From Diphasiastrum complanatum (Eukaryota > Streptophyta > Lycopodiopsida > Lycopodiales > Lycopodiaceae), in assembly GCA_029204225.1 (NCBI GenBank), contig CM055095.1, positions 53,300,336-53,364,335 on the forward strand: a DNA stretch of 64,000 nt. The letters run 5' to 3'. The notes under the pieces were generated by a model. That model was not told the origin of the DNA. It saw only the letters and a program-made list of their open reading frames with translations, and did not search any database. Positions within the stretch are counted from its first letter, which is position 1. Each line of letters opens with the position of its first letter. The position numbers and the translations under genes are program-made. This document shows positions 35,985 to 46,059 of this stretch, in pieces.

Positions 35985-36350
35985 CATACTACTTTGCATC
36001 TCTATTGGATGCTTGTGAGAAGCTATGCACATCCGAATGTATGATCTCAAGAGGAGTGTTTGCTCTTATGGTGGATCTTGAAAAAGGAAGCTTATGAGCC
36101 TTTGAGAGGCTACAAGCCTCACAATGCTTACCACATCTTGAAAAATGTTGGGGAGGCCGAGTGCAAGCTCCTTTGCACACATAGATTCCATTGCTTTCCA
36201 ACCTTTTGTGCCATAGCTCCAATTTGGTGATCTCCTCCTTTGCCATGTTTACACTCTCCATTGTCACATTAGCATCTAATTTAAACAATCTACCTTGTTT
36301 AAATCCTTTAGCTATGCAATCATCATTCTTAAAGATGGAACAAACTACAT
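35985..36350 (-). pseudogene. Copia A, pre-integrase and integrase zinc finger (middle segment)
   Basis: Minus strand between the two insertions. VCSIFKNDDCIAKGF and QGRLFKLDANVTMESVNMAK are followed by LELWHKRL, the GAG-pre-integrase motif. The HHCC cysteines CGKHCEACSLSKAH come next, then LEIIHSDVHSFSQASNRDAK with the first catalytic Asp (HSDV). The segment is open for 126 codons up to the copia B edge. The boundary at 36350 is the left edge of gypsy D. Confidence 0.9.
36346..36350 (+). repeat. Gypsy D left target duplication (tacat)
   Basis: tacat here and at 41321-41325 flanks gypsy D exactly. Confidence 0.85.
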
Positions 36351-36566
36351 TGTAGTGGGTTTCTTTCATTGCCTAACCTGAATCCAAGATCTAGTCAATC
36401 TAGCATCATAGAGATGGAGTTAGTTGTCACGCATAGGTTCGTTTCCATGAGAGCGATAGTTTAGTTCAGATTTCAGCATGAATAGAAAATCTAACTCTAC
36501 ATCCATTAACCCTACTCATTAACACCAAGATCCATTAATACTATGATCCACAACAAAGATAGCTTA

Positions 36567-36638
<72 letters not shown>

Positions 36639-37135
36639 AAGTATAATAACACTCAATTCCAATAACATTCAGATCTAATAATTAGCAAAATCCAAAGGAA
36701 GCATGAGACATGCAGAAGGAAAGAAGAAGAGGAAGGACATTCATCAATCCATTTCTGAAGAGAACCAATCTGCTTTATTGAAATGAGGAAATGAACATGA
36801 GGAGCAACTCGAGTTGGTCCCTTATTATAGTAGAGAGGAGGACCCTGGCCTCTGAATCCTATTGGTCCAGTCTTGCCTCTCTTTTTATTCAAATTTAAAA
36901 AAGTGTGAGAACCATCAAAATTGGAGGGAAACCCAACTTTATTCACTAACTTGACATTTAGGCCCTACGACATTAAAAGTCCTGCAAAAAGGCCTAAAGT
37001 CCTTTTATTGACTTTTAACTAATCAATCAAATAGCTATGTGATCATTGGGTTGGACTTACACACACAGGGTGCCAAATCCCTCTCACTTATTAACTAGGG
37101 TTAGGGTCGCCTTGGGATCCGCAAACCCTCCAACA
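36351..37135 (-). mobile_element. Gypsy D 3' LTR
   Basis: 785 bp on the plus strand from tgtagtgggtttc to ccctccaaca, direct repeat of 40586-41320. It contains a 64-bp TC tract (36570-36633), whereas the partner has only about 24 bp. It lies downstream of the coding part as read on the minus strand. Confidence 0.93.
36570..36633. repeat. (TC)n microsatellite inside LTR
   Basis: About 32 TC units within the gypsy D 3' LTR. The homologous site in the 5' LTR (40793-40816) is much shorter and interrupted. Confidence 0.95.
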
Positions 37136-37528
37136 GTATCTCCCACCAAAACTGGTGGTGGTCCCACGACACCTACAATATGCAGTTATTGGAGAATTTT
37201 ATTGGCTTCGCGTTGAATCTTGATTAAATGGTACTACATCTTCTCCATAAAGTCAAGACGTGCAGTATTAAAAATCCAAATTGTGTGGCAGAAAACAACG
37301 ATGGGCTCCGGCAATCCACTTGGAGGTTGTTCATGATGTGAAGTGTTATTCCCAGGAGCCTCCCATCATTGTCGTACGAAAATATAAACGAGCAACCGGC
37401 AACTGTTCTTTGATTTGCACTGAGGCCATCGGCTTATTTGGATCGAATGCCAGAGGAGGGAGACAATCGTCTCATCTGGTTGCCACTGATGCCAACAGAG
37501 TTAGATCTTTAGCAAACATTGTCGATTG

Positions 37529-38800
37529 TCACACCGTTGGATCTGGAGAGTGGACATATTCTCTCTGATAGGCTTGTAAGGCACGGTGGAAATCCATTGA
37601 GATTGTCCAGCTGTAGGGCTGATGGATGATTCGCCAATTGGATGTATGGATGGTGATCTTGTCCATAGCCAACCCCAAATCTTTCCATTTATTTCTTCGT
37701 GGCATCGGCACGTAATAGGGATCTACCCGCAATTGGCGAGGGCTGGCGATGCAACTCCTAATTGATGCCGGAGTTTTTTCAAAAACAATGATTCTCCATG
37801 CTGGCTGCTCTCCCAATGCAGGTATTTTATCCAACTCTTTGTCGGCCTCTATCTCAGAGGTCTTAAACTTCATAACCCATCCACCACACGAGGACTCATG
37901 CGGATGTTGCTTTAAGAAGGTCTGGATCTAGTCCTCGACGCTGATGGGCCTTCTGAAGAGAGGTGTGGTCCTTGATGAGGATGGACCTGCTTGTACTGCC
38001 GGTAAGATTGGCGGTGGTTCAGCGATATCTGGAGATCCCCCCTAGTCCATGCTCGAATCTACCCCTATATCCATTGGTATAGCTTCTTGGCGCAGAGGAG
38101 AGAATTGCGGCATGACCAGTACGGGGATTTTTGGTCCGGCTTCCAATACTTGAGCGGCTGTTTTTTCATAGGCTGTGATGGTCTCCTTAGCCTTTGCCAA
38201 CTCGGTTGAAGGTGCTCCTTTGAACCTGTCAAAGTGGCCTTGAAATCCTTGAAGGGCCACTCTGTATGTCTCCACTTTCTTGAACAAATACGCGATCTCC
38301 GTCGGTGTGACCAGATGATCTGGTATTTGTGTTTGAAGATACGCATCACGTTCAAGGGCAGTCGCATCCAATTCATCTTGAAGCCGCGTGCAATCTTGTT
38401 CGGCCATCTGTAATTGGCCCTTCAGCAGCTGCACTTGTTGCTTTGCATCCTGCACGACCTTATCCACCTGATCTTGTGCGGTTGTCAGGGCGTTTTGTAG
38501 GGAGCTGATATAGTTTTCCAAGTGATCAGTTTGTTGCTGGGCCAACTTCTTTTCGGCTTCAGCCTTGTCTTCATGCTGTTTGGCAATCTTTAACTCTCGA
38601 TCCAGCTAGACAATTTTTTGACTGATCAGAGTGTTTTCGGACCCCATCTCGGAGATTCTCTGTCCATTTCTCTCTTCTTATCTAGCATAGACTGGATCAC
38701 TTGCGCAAGGCTTGAAACCAAACCTAGAGCGTCACCAAAATCGACGGTCGTGGAGGCGGCAGCAGCAGGAGGACCTGATGGTACTATCCTTGGTAGGCGT
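37529..38800 (-). pseudogene. Coiled-coil ORF fused behind truncated integrase of gypsy D
   Basis: Minus strand. Directly after the integrase motif LDYVGPIP the frame goes into a new sequence: SGPPAAAASTTVDFGDALGL, VSSLAQVIQSMLDKK, a one-base shift near 38650, LDRELKIAKQHEDKAEAEKK, then the open 38545-38042 part. That part is a long heptad-rich coiled coil (LENYISSLQNAL through about residue 65), then IPDHLVTPTEIAYLFKKVET. After an in-frame TAG comes a Pro-rich linker, another TAG, and the 37873-37529 frame (WRIIVFEKTPASIRSCIASP, LRVDPYYVPMPRRNKWKDLG, ISMDFHRALQAYQREY). Interruptions are TAG (three) plus one shift. I do not recognise the protein. It may be a captured host sequence, an extra ORF of the lineage, or a displaced gag. 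Confidence 0.6.
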
Positions 38801-39340
38801 GGAATAGGTCCAACATAATCCAGTCCTCATTTTTCAAATGGTGCTTGCGATAAAACCGGATGTAAGGGTTCATAGTTCTGTCGAGTATGTCGTTGTGCTC
38901 GCTGGCAAACATCACATGTTTGAATAAAATTTTCTGTGTCCTCATGAAGCGTAGGCCACACCAACAACCTGATTGTAAAAGTTTGCGAACAATAATATCT
39001 GTAGAGAAGTGTCCTCCACTCATGCCATCATGTGAAAACATGATTAAATCTGATACTTTATGTGGTAAAACACACCTTCGTAAAATATTATTTGCCACGA
39101 CGATACAATTGTCCTGCAATTAATTGATAAGATTGAGTCTTATAAATCAATTGTCTCTTCTGTACTTTTGTCAGGGAGTCATTTGGTGTCCAAGCATCAG
39201 GTACTCAACAATATCTGCTTCCCACTCAGGTGCTGCTTCAACATAGAATAACGCAGCATCTGGCAATTCATCATCCACTTCAGTGTTAACTGGTGCGGAT
39301 TTGATTCACAAAACGTGATTGGCTAGATAATGTTGTTTCC
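38784..39340 (-). pseudogene. Gypsy D integrase N-terminus, truncated
   Basis: The minus frame 39119-38784 contains LRRCVLPHKVSDLIMFSHDG and MSGGHFSTDIIVRKLLQSG, giving the His pair of the HHCC finger. Next come a degraded Cys pair (VMFASEHND) and KNEDWIMLD, the run-up to the first catalytic Asp. A frame change then gives LDYVGPIP. The rest of the catalytic core (second Asp, Glu) is absent. Confidence 0.85.
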
Positions 39341-39344
39341 CCTT

Positions 39345-40443
39345 TCAAACTACAATTCGAAAGTCAAATTTAGTCAATAACAATAACCATCTTGCAATAC
39401 GTCCAGTATTGCACATCTTGTTTACCAAGTAAAGTAACGGTTGATGATCTGTATAAAATACAAAGTGCGTTTCCATGAGGTAGTGACGAAATTTCCAAAT
39501 AGAAAAAATCATGGCCAATGCCTCACGTTGTTGTTGAATAATTCTTTTCTGGATTTGTAAGCTGTCTGCTTGCAAATCGTATAGGATAATCCTTCTTATA
39601 GTCACATGGCTGCGTCAAAACTAATCCAATGGCATATTTTGAAGCATCCGTATGAGCATGAAATTCTATCGTCCAATCTAGAGAACGCAGTATTGGTGCT
39701 GAAGTTAATGCTTTTTTTAATTTTTCAAAGGCTTCTAACGCTTCTACTGTCCAAATAGGAACAATAGTCAGTTTGTATATAGGTCGTGCTAAATTCGCAA
39801 AGAAGATAATAAAGATTCGATAGTAGTTCGCATGACCCATAAACACGTAAACTCCACAAATTGTTGCTAGCAATGGCAATTCCACAATAACTTTGATCTT
39901 AGAATAATCTGTGGTAATACCATGTCTCGATATCACATGTCCAAGCACAACTCCTTGGGAAATCCATATCTGACATTTTTCTGGATTAAGAGAAATATGA
40001 TATTTGCGACATCTTTCAAATACTTTTTCCAATCAATCCAGGTGGTCTGTATCTGTACTATGAACTCCCAAGTCGTCCAAGTAAATTTCATGGAATTTAT
40101 GCAGATAATCTTTAAAAGCAAATTGCATTACTCTTTGGAATGAACTTGGTGCATTACAGAGTCCAAACGACATTACTTTGTAAGCATAGGTGCCCCATTC
40201 TGTTGCAAAAGCGGTTTTGTGACGATCGGTAGGTGCGATCTTAACCTGCTTGTAACCACTAAATCCATCCAGAAACCTATATGCTTCTGCTCCAGCAAGG
40301 CAATCCAAAATGCTTTCAGTAAAAGGTAACGGAAAGTGATCCTTCCGCGTCACTTTGTTCAATGCTTTGAGGTTCACATAGATCCTCAATTTTTCATTTT
40401 TCTTAGGAACAATGACAATCGGTGAAATCCATTCAGTATGCAA
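39345..40443 (-). pseudogene. Gypsy D reverse transcriptase (C-terminal two thirds) and RNase H
   Basis: 40443-40033: WISPIVIVPKKNEKLRIYVN, VTRKDHFPLPFTESILDCLA, FLDGFSGYKQVKIAPTDRHK (first catalytic Asp in FLDGF), FGLCNAPSSFQRVM, and EIYLDDLGVHS with the DD box. After a stop the adjoining 40032-39523 frame has FERCRKYHISLNPEKCQIW, VLGHVISRHGITTDY and HANYYRIFI. The RNase H start IEFHAHTDASKYAIGLVLTQ follows, then FASRQLTNPEKNYSTT. 39605-39345: QREALAMIFSIWKFRHYLME, FVFYTDHQPLLYLVNK. Only a few lesions, so this is a relatively young copy. The N-terminal RT part is missing because the sequence abuts the primer-site region. Confidence 0.93.
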
Positions 40444-40561
40444 GCATAATCAATCCCAAACTAACCCTAAAATGCAGATCTAACACTATTCATGCCACGA
40501 CAAGATGCCTAATGCAAGCTAACCATCCAACAGTCATGCTGCAAACTAAAAAATTGGCGTA

Positions 40562-40585
40562 GCTCCCTGGCAATGGCACCAAAAT
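40562..40585 (-). promoter_or_regulatory. Gypsy D primer-binding site
   Basis: Reading the minus strand from the 5' LTR edge: tggtgccattgccagggag, similar to the tggcgccgttgccgggga type seen in Athila/Tat-like plant gypsy elements. It also confirms that the element is minus-strand. Confidence 0.8.
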
Positions 40586-41320
40586 TGTAGTGGGTTTCTT
40601 TCCTTGCCTAACCTGAATCCAAGATCTAGTCAATCTAGCATCATAGAGATAGAGTTAGTTGTCACGCTTAGGTTCGTTCCCATGAGAGCGATAGTTTAGT
40701 TTAGATTTCAGCATGAATGGAAGATCTAAATTTAACTCTACATCCATTAACCCTACTCATTAACACTATGATCCACAACAAAGATAGCTTACTCTCTCTC
40801 TCTCTCTCTTTCTCTCGCATAAAAAGTATAATAACACTCAATTCCAATATAATTCAGATCTAATAATTAGCAAAATCCAAAGGAAGCGTGAGAGATGGAG
40901 AAGGAAAGAAGAAGAGCAAGGACATTCATCAATCCATTTCTGAAGAGAACCAATATGCTTTATTGAAATGAGAAAATGAACATGAGGAGCAACTCGAGTT
41001 GGTCCCTTCTTATAGTAGAGAGGAGGACCCTGGCCTCTAAATCCTATTGGTCCAGTCTTGCCTCTCTTTTTATTCAAATTTAAAAAAGTGTGGGAACCAT
41101 CAAAATTGGAGGGAAACCCAACTTTATTCACTAACCTAACATTTAGGCCCTTTGACATTAAAAGTCCCGCAAAAAGGCCTAAAGTCCTTTTATTGACTTT
41201 TAACTAATCAATCAAATAACTATGTGATCATTGGGTTGGACTTACACACACAGGGTGCCAAATCTCTCTCACTTATTAACTAGGGTTAGGGTTGCCTTGG
41301 GATCTGCAAACCCTCCAACA
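40586..41320 (-). mobile_element. Gypsy D 5' LTR
   Basis: 735 bp, direct repeat of 36351-37135, ending in ccctccaaca at the target duplication. Confidence 0.93.
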
Positions 41321-41325
41321 TACAT
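41321..41325 (+). repeat. Gypsy D right target duplication (tacat)
   Basis: Matches 36346-36350 perfectly. Confidence 0.85.
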
Positions 41326-42100
41326 GCTTAACATCAAGGCCATTATCAACACTCAACAAATTCTTAGTGATAGATGGTACATAAAGGACATTTTCAAGAT
41401 TCATCCTTTTAGATGATCCCAAGTACAATGGAATAGTACCTACACCACTTGTTCTACACTCTTGATCACTAGTTGTAAAAAGACTTTTTAATATAATTAT
41501 AAGAGAGTAGAGTGGAGAAGTAGTCCTTTAGGAAAGTCATGTGGGAGCTAGCCCCACTATCAATCCACCAAGCTTCACTTGTGTTGGATTTGGATGACGG
41601 TGTTGAGATGGATGCCATTAAAGATAATTCTTCTTCATCCTCCTCTTGATGTGCAATGTTGCTTTGCTTGTCTTCTTGTGCCTTCTTCTTCTTGAAGCAT
41701 TCTGATGCAAAGTGTCCCTTCTTTCCACAAAGTGTCCCTTGGATTTGTCTTTCTTGCCTTTGCCCTTTGAGCTTGATGGTGCATCCTCCTCCTTGGCCTC
41801 CTTTGATGATTCTTCTTTGCTCCATTGGTCTTCTTCTTGACATTGAATGAGACATTTGCCTTCTCATCTCCATCCTACAATGACAAGGAGTCCATCCTAG
41901 CCTTTGTATGGAACATTCTACACTCTTCAACTACAAGTACACTATGAGGTTTATCAATTGTTGGCAAAGTGTCTTGGATGGCAAAAATTTGTGAATTTAC
42001 TCCACAAGGCCACAATACTCAACACCCATGATATTGAAATAACATGCACAATATTCAACAAAGGAGCAAAATTACATATGCACATACTAGACAATTATCA
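41326..42100 (-). pseudogene. Copia A gag C-terminus, zinc knuckle and protease (proximal segment)
   Basis: Minus strand. Gag C-terminal pieces (LPSKTLCQQLINLIVYL, DKPHSVLVVEECRM, DGDEKANVSFNVKKKTNGAK) are followed by a zinc-knuckle region (LCGKKGHFASECFKKKK). Its first Cys pair is spoiled by a short local duplication of aaagtgtccctt (41709-41742). An acidic linker leads to AWWIDSGASSHMTFLKDYFS, the copia protease N-terminus with intact DSG. VGTIPLYLGSSKRMNLENVL and YVPSITKNLLSV then lead to the gypsy D edge. Together with 35985-36350 and 27900-28703 this forms one copia interrupted twice. No LTR was identified for it. Confidence 0.88.
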
Positions 42101-42189
42101 AAAGCAAACATCACATTGCTACTCTATAATGTGCTACAAACAATACTTGTGAGATATATGTCAAATATAGCTTTATAAACTTAAAGATA
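42101..42189. other. Junction sequence
   Basis: Short unassigned stretch between copia A gag and the LTR-like repeat of element G. Confidence 0.4.
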
Positions 42190-43981
42190 TGATTAGTTCT
42201 AGTACTTTTCTCTCTGGTCTCTATTTGTACAATAGTTTGTGGTTCACACCTGTAAGCCTCTTTGATCATTTACTCTTTGTTTTAGATTGCCCTTTCTTAC
42301 ATATCAAGATAGGATCAATTCTAGCTTGCATTTGGATAGAATTGTTGATAGTACTGCAACCGATCACTCTTGTGAATTGAATGAATTCATTTATGGTCCT
42401 ACTTGTAATTTTTTAACATGGTATCAAAGCAAGTACAAAAGGATGAGTCTCTGATCAAGATTTGAGTCCAAAATTAGTAGGTTTTGAGGTGAGAAATTAG
42501 GTTTGGAGGACCAAGCTTCCAACAAGTGGTAAAATTGGAAATTTGAGATCAATTATTGTTTTTGAGACTTAAGTGTCTTCCTCACACATGCTGAAGTATG
42601 CAGGATCAGAGAGGAGGCCATTTCTTTGAGTTAATCTCAAATTAGCATGTTTGTAAATTTTTAATGATATTTCTTGCACTAGGTGTAGAAAAATCTATAA
42701 GGATTTCAAATCTATGGGTAGACTCGAGATTGGATTGTCAAATATAATATTTTTTATTTGAATTTAAGATGGAAAAAAAGTGGTTTGTAGGTCTGATCAA
42801 AGATCAAAACATAGAGAGGAGGATGGATCTTGTATTGCTTGTAGGAGTCAAAATTCTCAAATTTTTGTGTCCAGAATTGACATATGATTGTATGAAGCTC
42901 AAATTGATTCTAGTCAAGTTTTCTTTGTGAGAGTGTGAGGGTCAAGTTGTAATCTCATTGAGTGTCTAATCCATATTGGAGTGTACAATCTTGGTTGAGA
43001 TCTTGGTAAATATCTAGATGTCAATTTTCTAAAATCGTTCAAGCTAGTCAAGATTGGTGGAAAACTAGGACATAAATTGGTATCAAAGCGTATCAAATCC
43101 AATCCAAATATTAAGGTTAGAGTCTTTGGATCTGAGTGAGTCCAATAGTGATATTTAGATCTTATTTTTGTATGTTTTGATTCACTTCTTGTGAGCCTAA
43201 ATCTTTGTTATCTAGGCAAAGTCTATTTTCCAAGATGACTAGATTTTGTTGAAAAATTATTTTAAAATTTGCCATCTGGGTCTTTTGTAGATCTTTCTAG
43301 ATTTTTGATGTGTTCAAATCTAGTTTTTTGAAAATCACAAAATCACTTTGTAGAGTCATTTCACAAGTGTACACGTTGTGTACAAATGGCATCAATAGGA
43401 GGCTACCTATTGGAGGCAAGTAAAATATTCAAATTCTACTTTTATGGTAAAAAAAGGGCACCTTGGGTTGTCTTCAAAGAAGAGCAGCTATTTTCAAAGA
43501 GAAGGAAATTTGGGATCAATGATCTTCTTCAAGCATGGAAGGAACCAATGGTAATGGTGCTGGGATGGTGGAATGCTCTTCATAGCATTTGAAAATGAAT
43601 TTACTTCAAGAAAGTGTTTTCATGGTAATGGTGATAGTGCATCAACATCAGTTGTATTACCTGATTATTAGACTTTTGCATCTGCAAATGATGTGTTTAT
43701 TAATTCATAATCAATCTTTGAAGTTATGTATAGTTTTTCATAGTTTAATAAAGTTATTTTTTGAGGAGTGTGAGAAATATGCAAAATTTAAAAAGATATT
43801 GAGAATTTTGTATCAAGCTTGTGTATATCTCTCTTTTCATGCATTTCGGTGGATCCAATGCTTTGATTCGTGTTTGTACTTTTCTCTTTGGTCTTTGTCT
43901 ATACAATAGGATGAGGTTGTGGTTCACATGTGTGAAGCCTCTTTGATCATTTTCACTTTGCTTTAAATTGCTCTTGCTTAC
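42190..43981 (+). mobile_element. Element G, non-coding LTR-type fragment
   Basis: The segment 42195-42305 is repeated at about 43866-43981 (landmarks gtacttttctctctgg/gtacttttctctttgg, tgtggttcaca, gcctctttgatcatt). The first copy continues to an LTR end just before a variant primer site tggtatcaaagc at 42419-42430. The second is cut off at 43981, where a minus-strand copia begins. The interior (42431-43860) has no recognisable protein; a second tggtatcaaagc at about 43078 is likely chance or a rearrangement. Only parts of both LTRs remain. Confidence 0.6.
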
Positions 43982-43982
43982 A

Positions 43983-44480
43983 TTAGGCTGAGACTTGGTT
44001 GGAGCTCGCCCTGAGTCGCAACCCGCACTTTTTTCCCTCGTGCATGAATAGATTCCGATGTTGTTTTCCTTTCTGACAGGCTTCGCAGAACTTAGTATCG
44101 GGTCTGGATATTTTCAGACCTGTGACTATGTCTTTCTTGCTCATGTCGTAGAGGCTCCTCATGTTCAGATGATACATTCTTCTATGCCAGAGTTGATTTT
44201 CGTTTTCTGATGCATTTAATATGCTATCAGAATTGCTGATTATCTTGACTTGGTAGAGATTACCTTCTCTGCATCCAATTGTCAACAACTTGTTTGTTGT
44301 TTTCTCGATCATCCGGCATATGTTGCCATCGAACAGAACTCGAATTTCAAGATCTGCCACCTTGGAGACTGATAGCAGGTCTCTTCTTAGTGAAGGTACG
44401 TAGAGTGCTCCTGGCAGTTCTGCTTGACCTGACAGTGTTTGTAGCTATAGAGTCTCGATCCTCTTGAAGATTGTTGGTTG
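43983..44480 (-). pseudogene. Copia H protease C-terminus and pre-integrase
   Basis: Minus strand: LPGALYVPSLRRDLLSVSKV, ADLEIRVLFDGNICRM, then the GAG-pre-integrase motif LWHRRMYHLNMRSLYDMSKK and CEACQKGKQHR. It is cut at 43983 by element G. The upstream neighbour is gag, so the protease N-terminus with its active site is missing and a deletion lies near 44460. Confidence 0.88.
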
Positions 44481-45140
44481 TCGTTGCCTCTGCTCGAAGG
44501 CTTTGTGTTCGCCTTGTCGAATCTTTGTTCCCTTCGTGAAAAGAGCTTTCTCTTGATCATTGCTTTCTTCTCCTTCATCCCTCATCAATCTCTCATCAAT
44601 GACAAAAGTGATTGCTCTCTCAAATGTCATATCTGGTAGACTCAGTATGAGCATTCTCAATGGCTATTAGGACGTAGGTAGGGACTTCATGAAGTACATC
44701 AGCTATTGTGGTGTTGGGACCTGGTGTTCTAGCCCTGATGCAGCGAGCGAGCAAAAACTGTTCTACTCTTCTCAACATGCTGATCCAACTGATTGCCATC
44801 CCATCGTATGGATTGTAGCTAATTGTGAAGATTCATCATTGAAGCGGCATTCCTCACTTCGTACTCCTGCTTTAGTCTTTCCCATGCTTCATAGTTGCAC
44901 TAACAGTCTTCAATCTACATGAGTATTTTTTTGTTGATGGACGAAACGATGATCGCCATTGCACGTTCATCTTTTCTGATCCACTCAACTCTCCTTGGGT
45001 CTCCCTCTGAAGGCTACACCTCTGTGAGTTCTGACCAGATGCCTTCACCCTTCAAAAGTGTTTTGATTTTGAATTTTTATACTTTGTAGTCTTTGCCATC
45101 AAGATTGATTACTATTCTCGTCTGGATTGTTGTAGCCATA
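44445..45140 (-). pseudogene. Copia H gag
   Basis: Starts about 45136 with MATTIQTRIVINLDGKDYKV, then KFKIKTLLKGEGIWSELTEV, VEWIRKDERAMAIIVSSINK and YEAWERLKQEYEVRNAASMM (copia gag core). Later MRMLILSLPDMTFERAITFV, IDERLMRDEGEE and a basic tail follow (44660-44445). Multiple stops and at least one shift. The start lies about 60 bp after the primer site, as expected. Confidence 0.8.
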
Positions 45141-45194
45141 TTGTGTTGCCTAGATAATCACTGTTCAGATATCATAAAATGATCACTTGGGAGG

Positions 45195-45206
45195 ACTCTG
45201 ATACCA
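45195..45206 (-). promoter_or_regulatory. Copia H primer-binding site
   Basis: Minus strand tggtatcagagt next to the LTR end, matching the tRNA-Met primer site but for the last base. Confidence 0.88.
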
Positions 45207-45837
45207 TGTCACGAATCTGATTCTAATTCTCGTTCGTTTCGTTTTCTTTTGCGGAAGTTTTCAGGATCCTAAGCAAGCGACTACAGATCATAGAACACAA
45301 AAGATTCGAGCAATCAAGACGACGAGAACAATGAGATAAAGAAGAGAGCAATTGTATTATCTATTTTGAGTTTCGAATGAGTTGGTCAATGTCTCGTTTG
45401 TTGGCGGCCCGACGCTCAGCTCAATCGTTGTGTTCTGCTCGTTGGCAAACTTTCATACACAACTATTCTCACTATTTTTTTCTCTATTTCTTCTCATCAA
45501 TCTACTTTTTCGTGTTGATCAACAAGTGTATTCATCTCCACTGTGTTGGAGATTATAAGACAGTTAAATAGAGAATTACAAGATAAATCAATGTTAATCA
45601 ATTAGTTAGTTATTCTCTATTATCGCTAACTTTTTCAGCTGAGTGTGAAGTACAGTACATCACGCTCATCGAGCTACCAGTTGGCAGCGCGAATTGTTTT
45701 TCTTCGTCTTTGTTTTTCGTGTTTTCTAGTCTTCGAGATATGTTTGACATTTGGGGTATGTTCGCCCTTCGACCTTCACTTCATTTCACTTCGTCACCTC
45801 CACGACAAAGTTGCAAGAGTTTACAATTTCTAACACA
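45207..45837 (-). mobile_element. Copia H 5' LTR
   Basis: 631 bp with TG...CA ends: plus strand tgtcacgaat to tctaacaca. The gag of the same element lies on its primer-site side. No 3' partner is present because the pol region is truncated at 43983. Confidence 0.75.
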
Positions 45838-46059
45838 TCACTCTTCTGTACCATCTCTATTCCATCTTCTATTTTCGTCTCTGTTAGATAAATCCATTTC
45901 TATTTCTATTTTTATTCTCATCCATACTGATCCATCTTATATTGATTCTTTCCTTTTCTTCTTCTATTTCAAAAAGAAAAAGAGAGTCGGAATACTAGCA
46001 TCATTGTTCGACCTTGAAGCAATCCACCAACCAGCTACTTTGCAACATTCTAGTGATGA
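45838..46059. other. T-rich spacer
   Basis: Pyrimidine-rich sequence upstream of the plus-strand gypsy gag. No feature recognised. Confidence 0.4.

Larger units (their letters stand above)
36351..41320 (-). mobile_element. Gypsy D, rearranged Ty3/gypsy element (4.97 kb)
   Basis: Two LTRs (40586-41320 as 5', 36351-37135 as 3' on the minus strand) flanked by a perfect tacat duplication. A primer site tggtgccattgccagggag on the minus strand (40583-40565) resembles those of non-chromovirus plant gypsy elements. The interior starts in the middle of RT, so gag, protease and the RT N-terminus are deleted. RNase H and the integrase zinc finger follow, and the integrase core is replaced by a coiled-coil reading frame. 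Inserted into copia A between the protease and pre-integrase regions. Confidence 0.93.

Noticed and set aside
36570-36633. Short regular repeats as a CRISPR-like array
   Set aside because: Simple dinucleotide tract in a plant LTR, no spacers.
43078-43089. Second tggtatcaaagc as a primer site of another element
   Set aside because: No LTR end precedes it and the surrounding sequence is continuous with element G interior.
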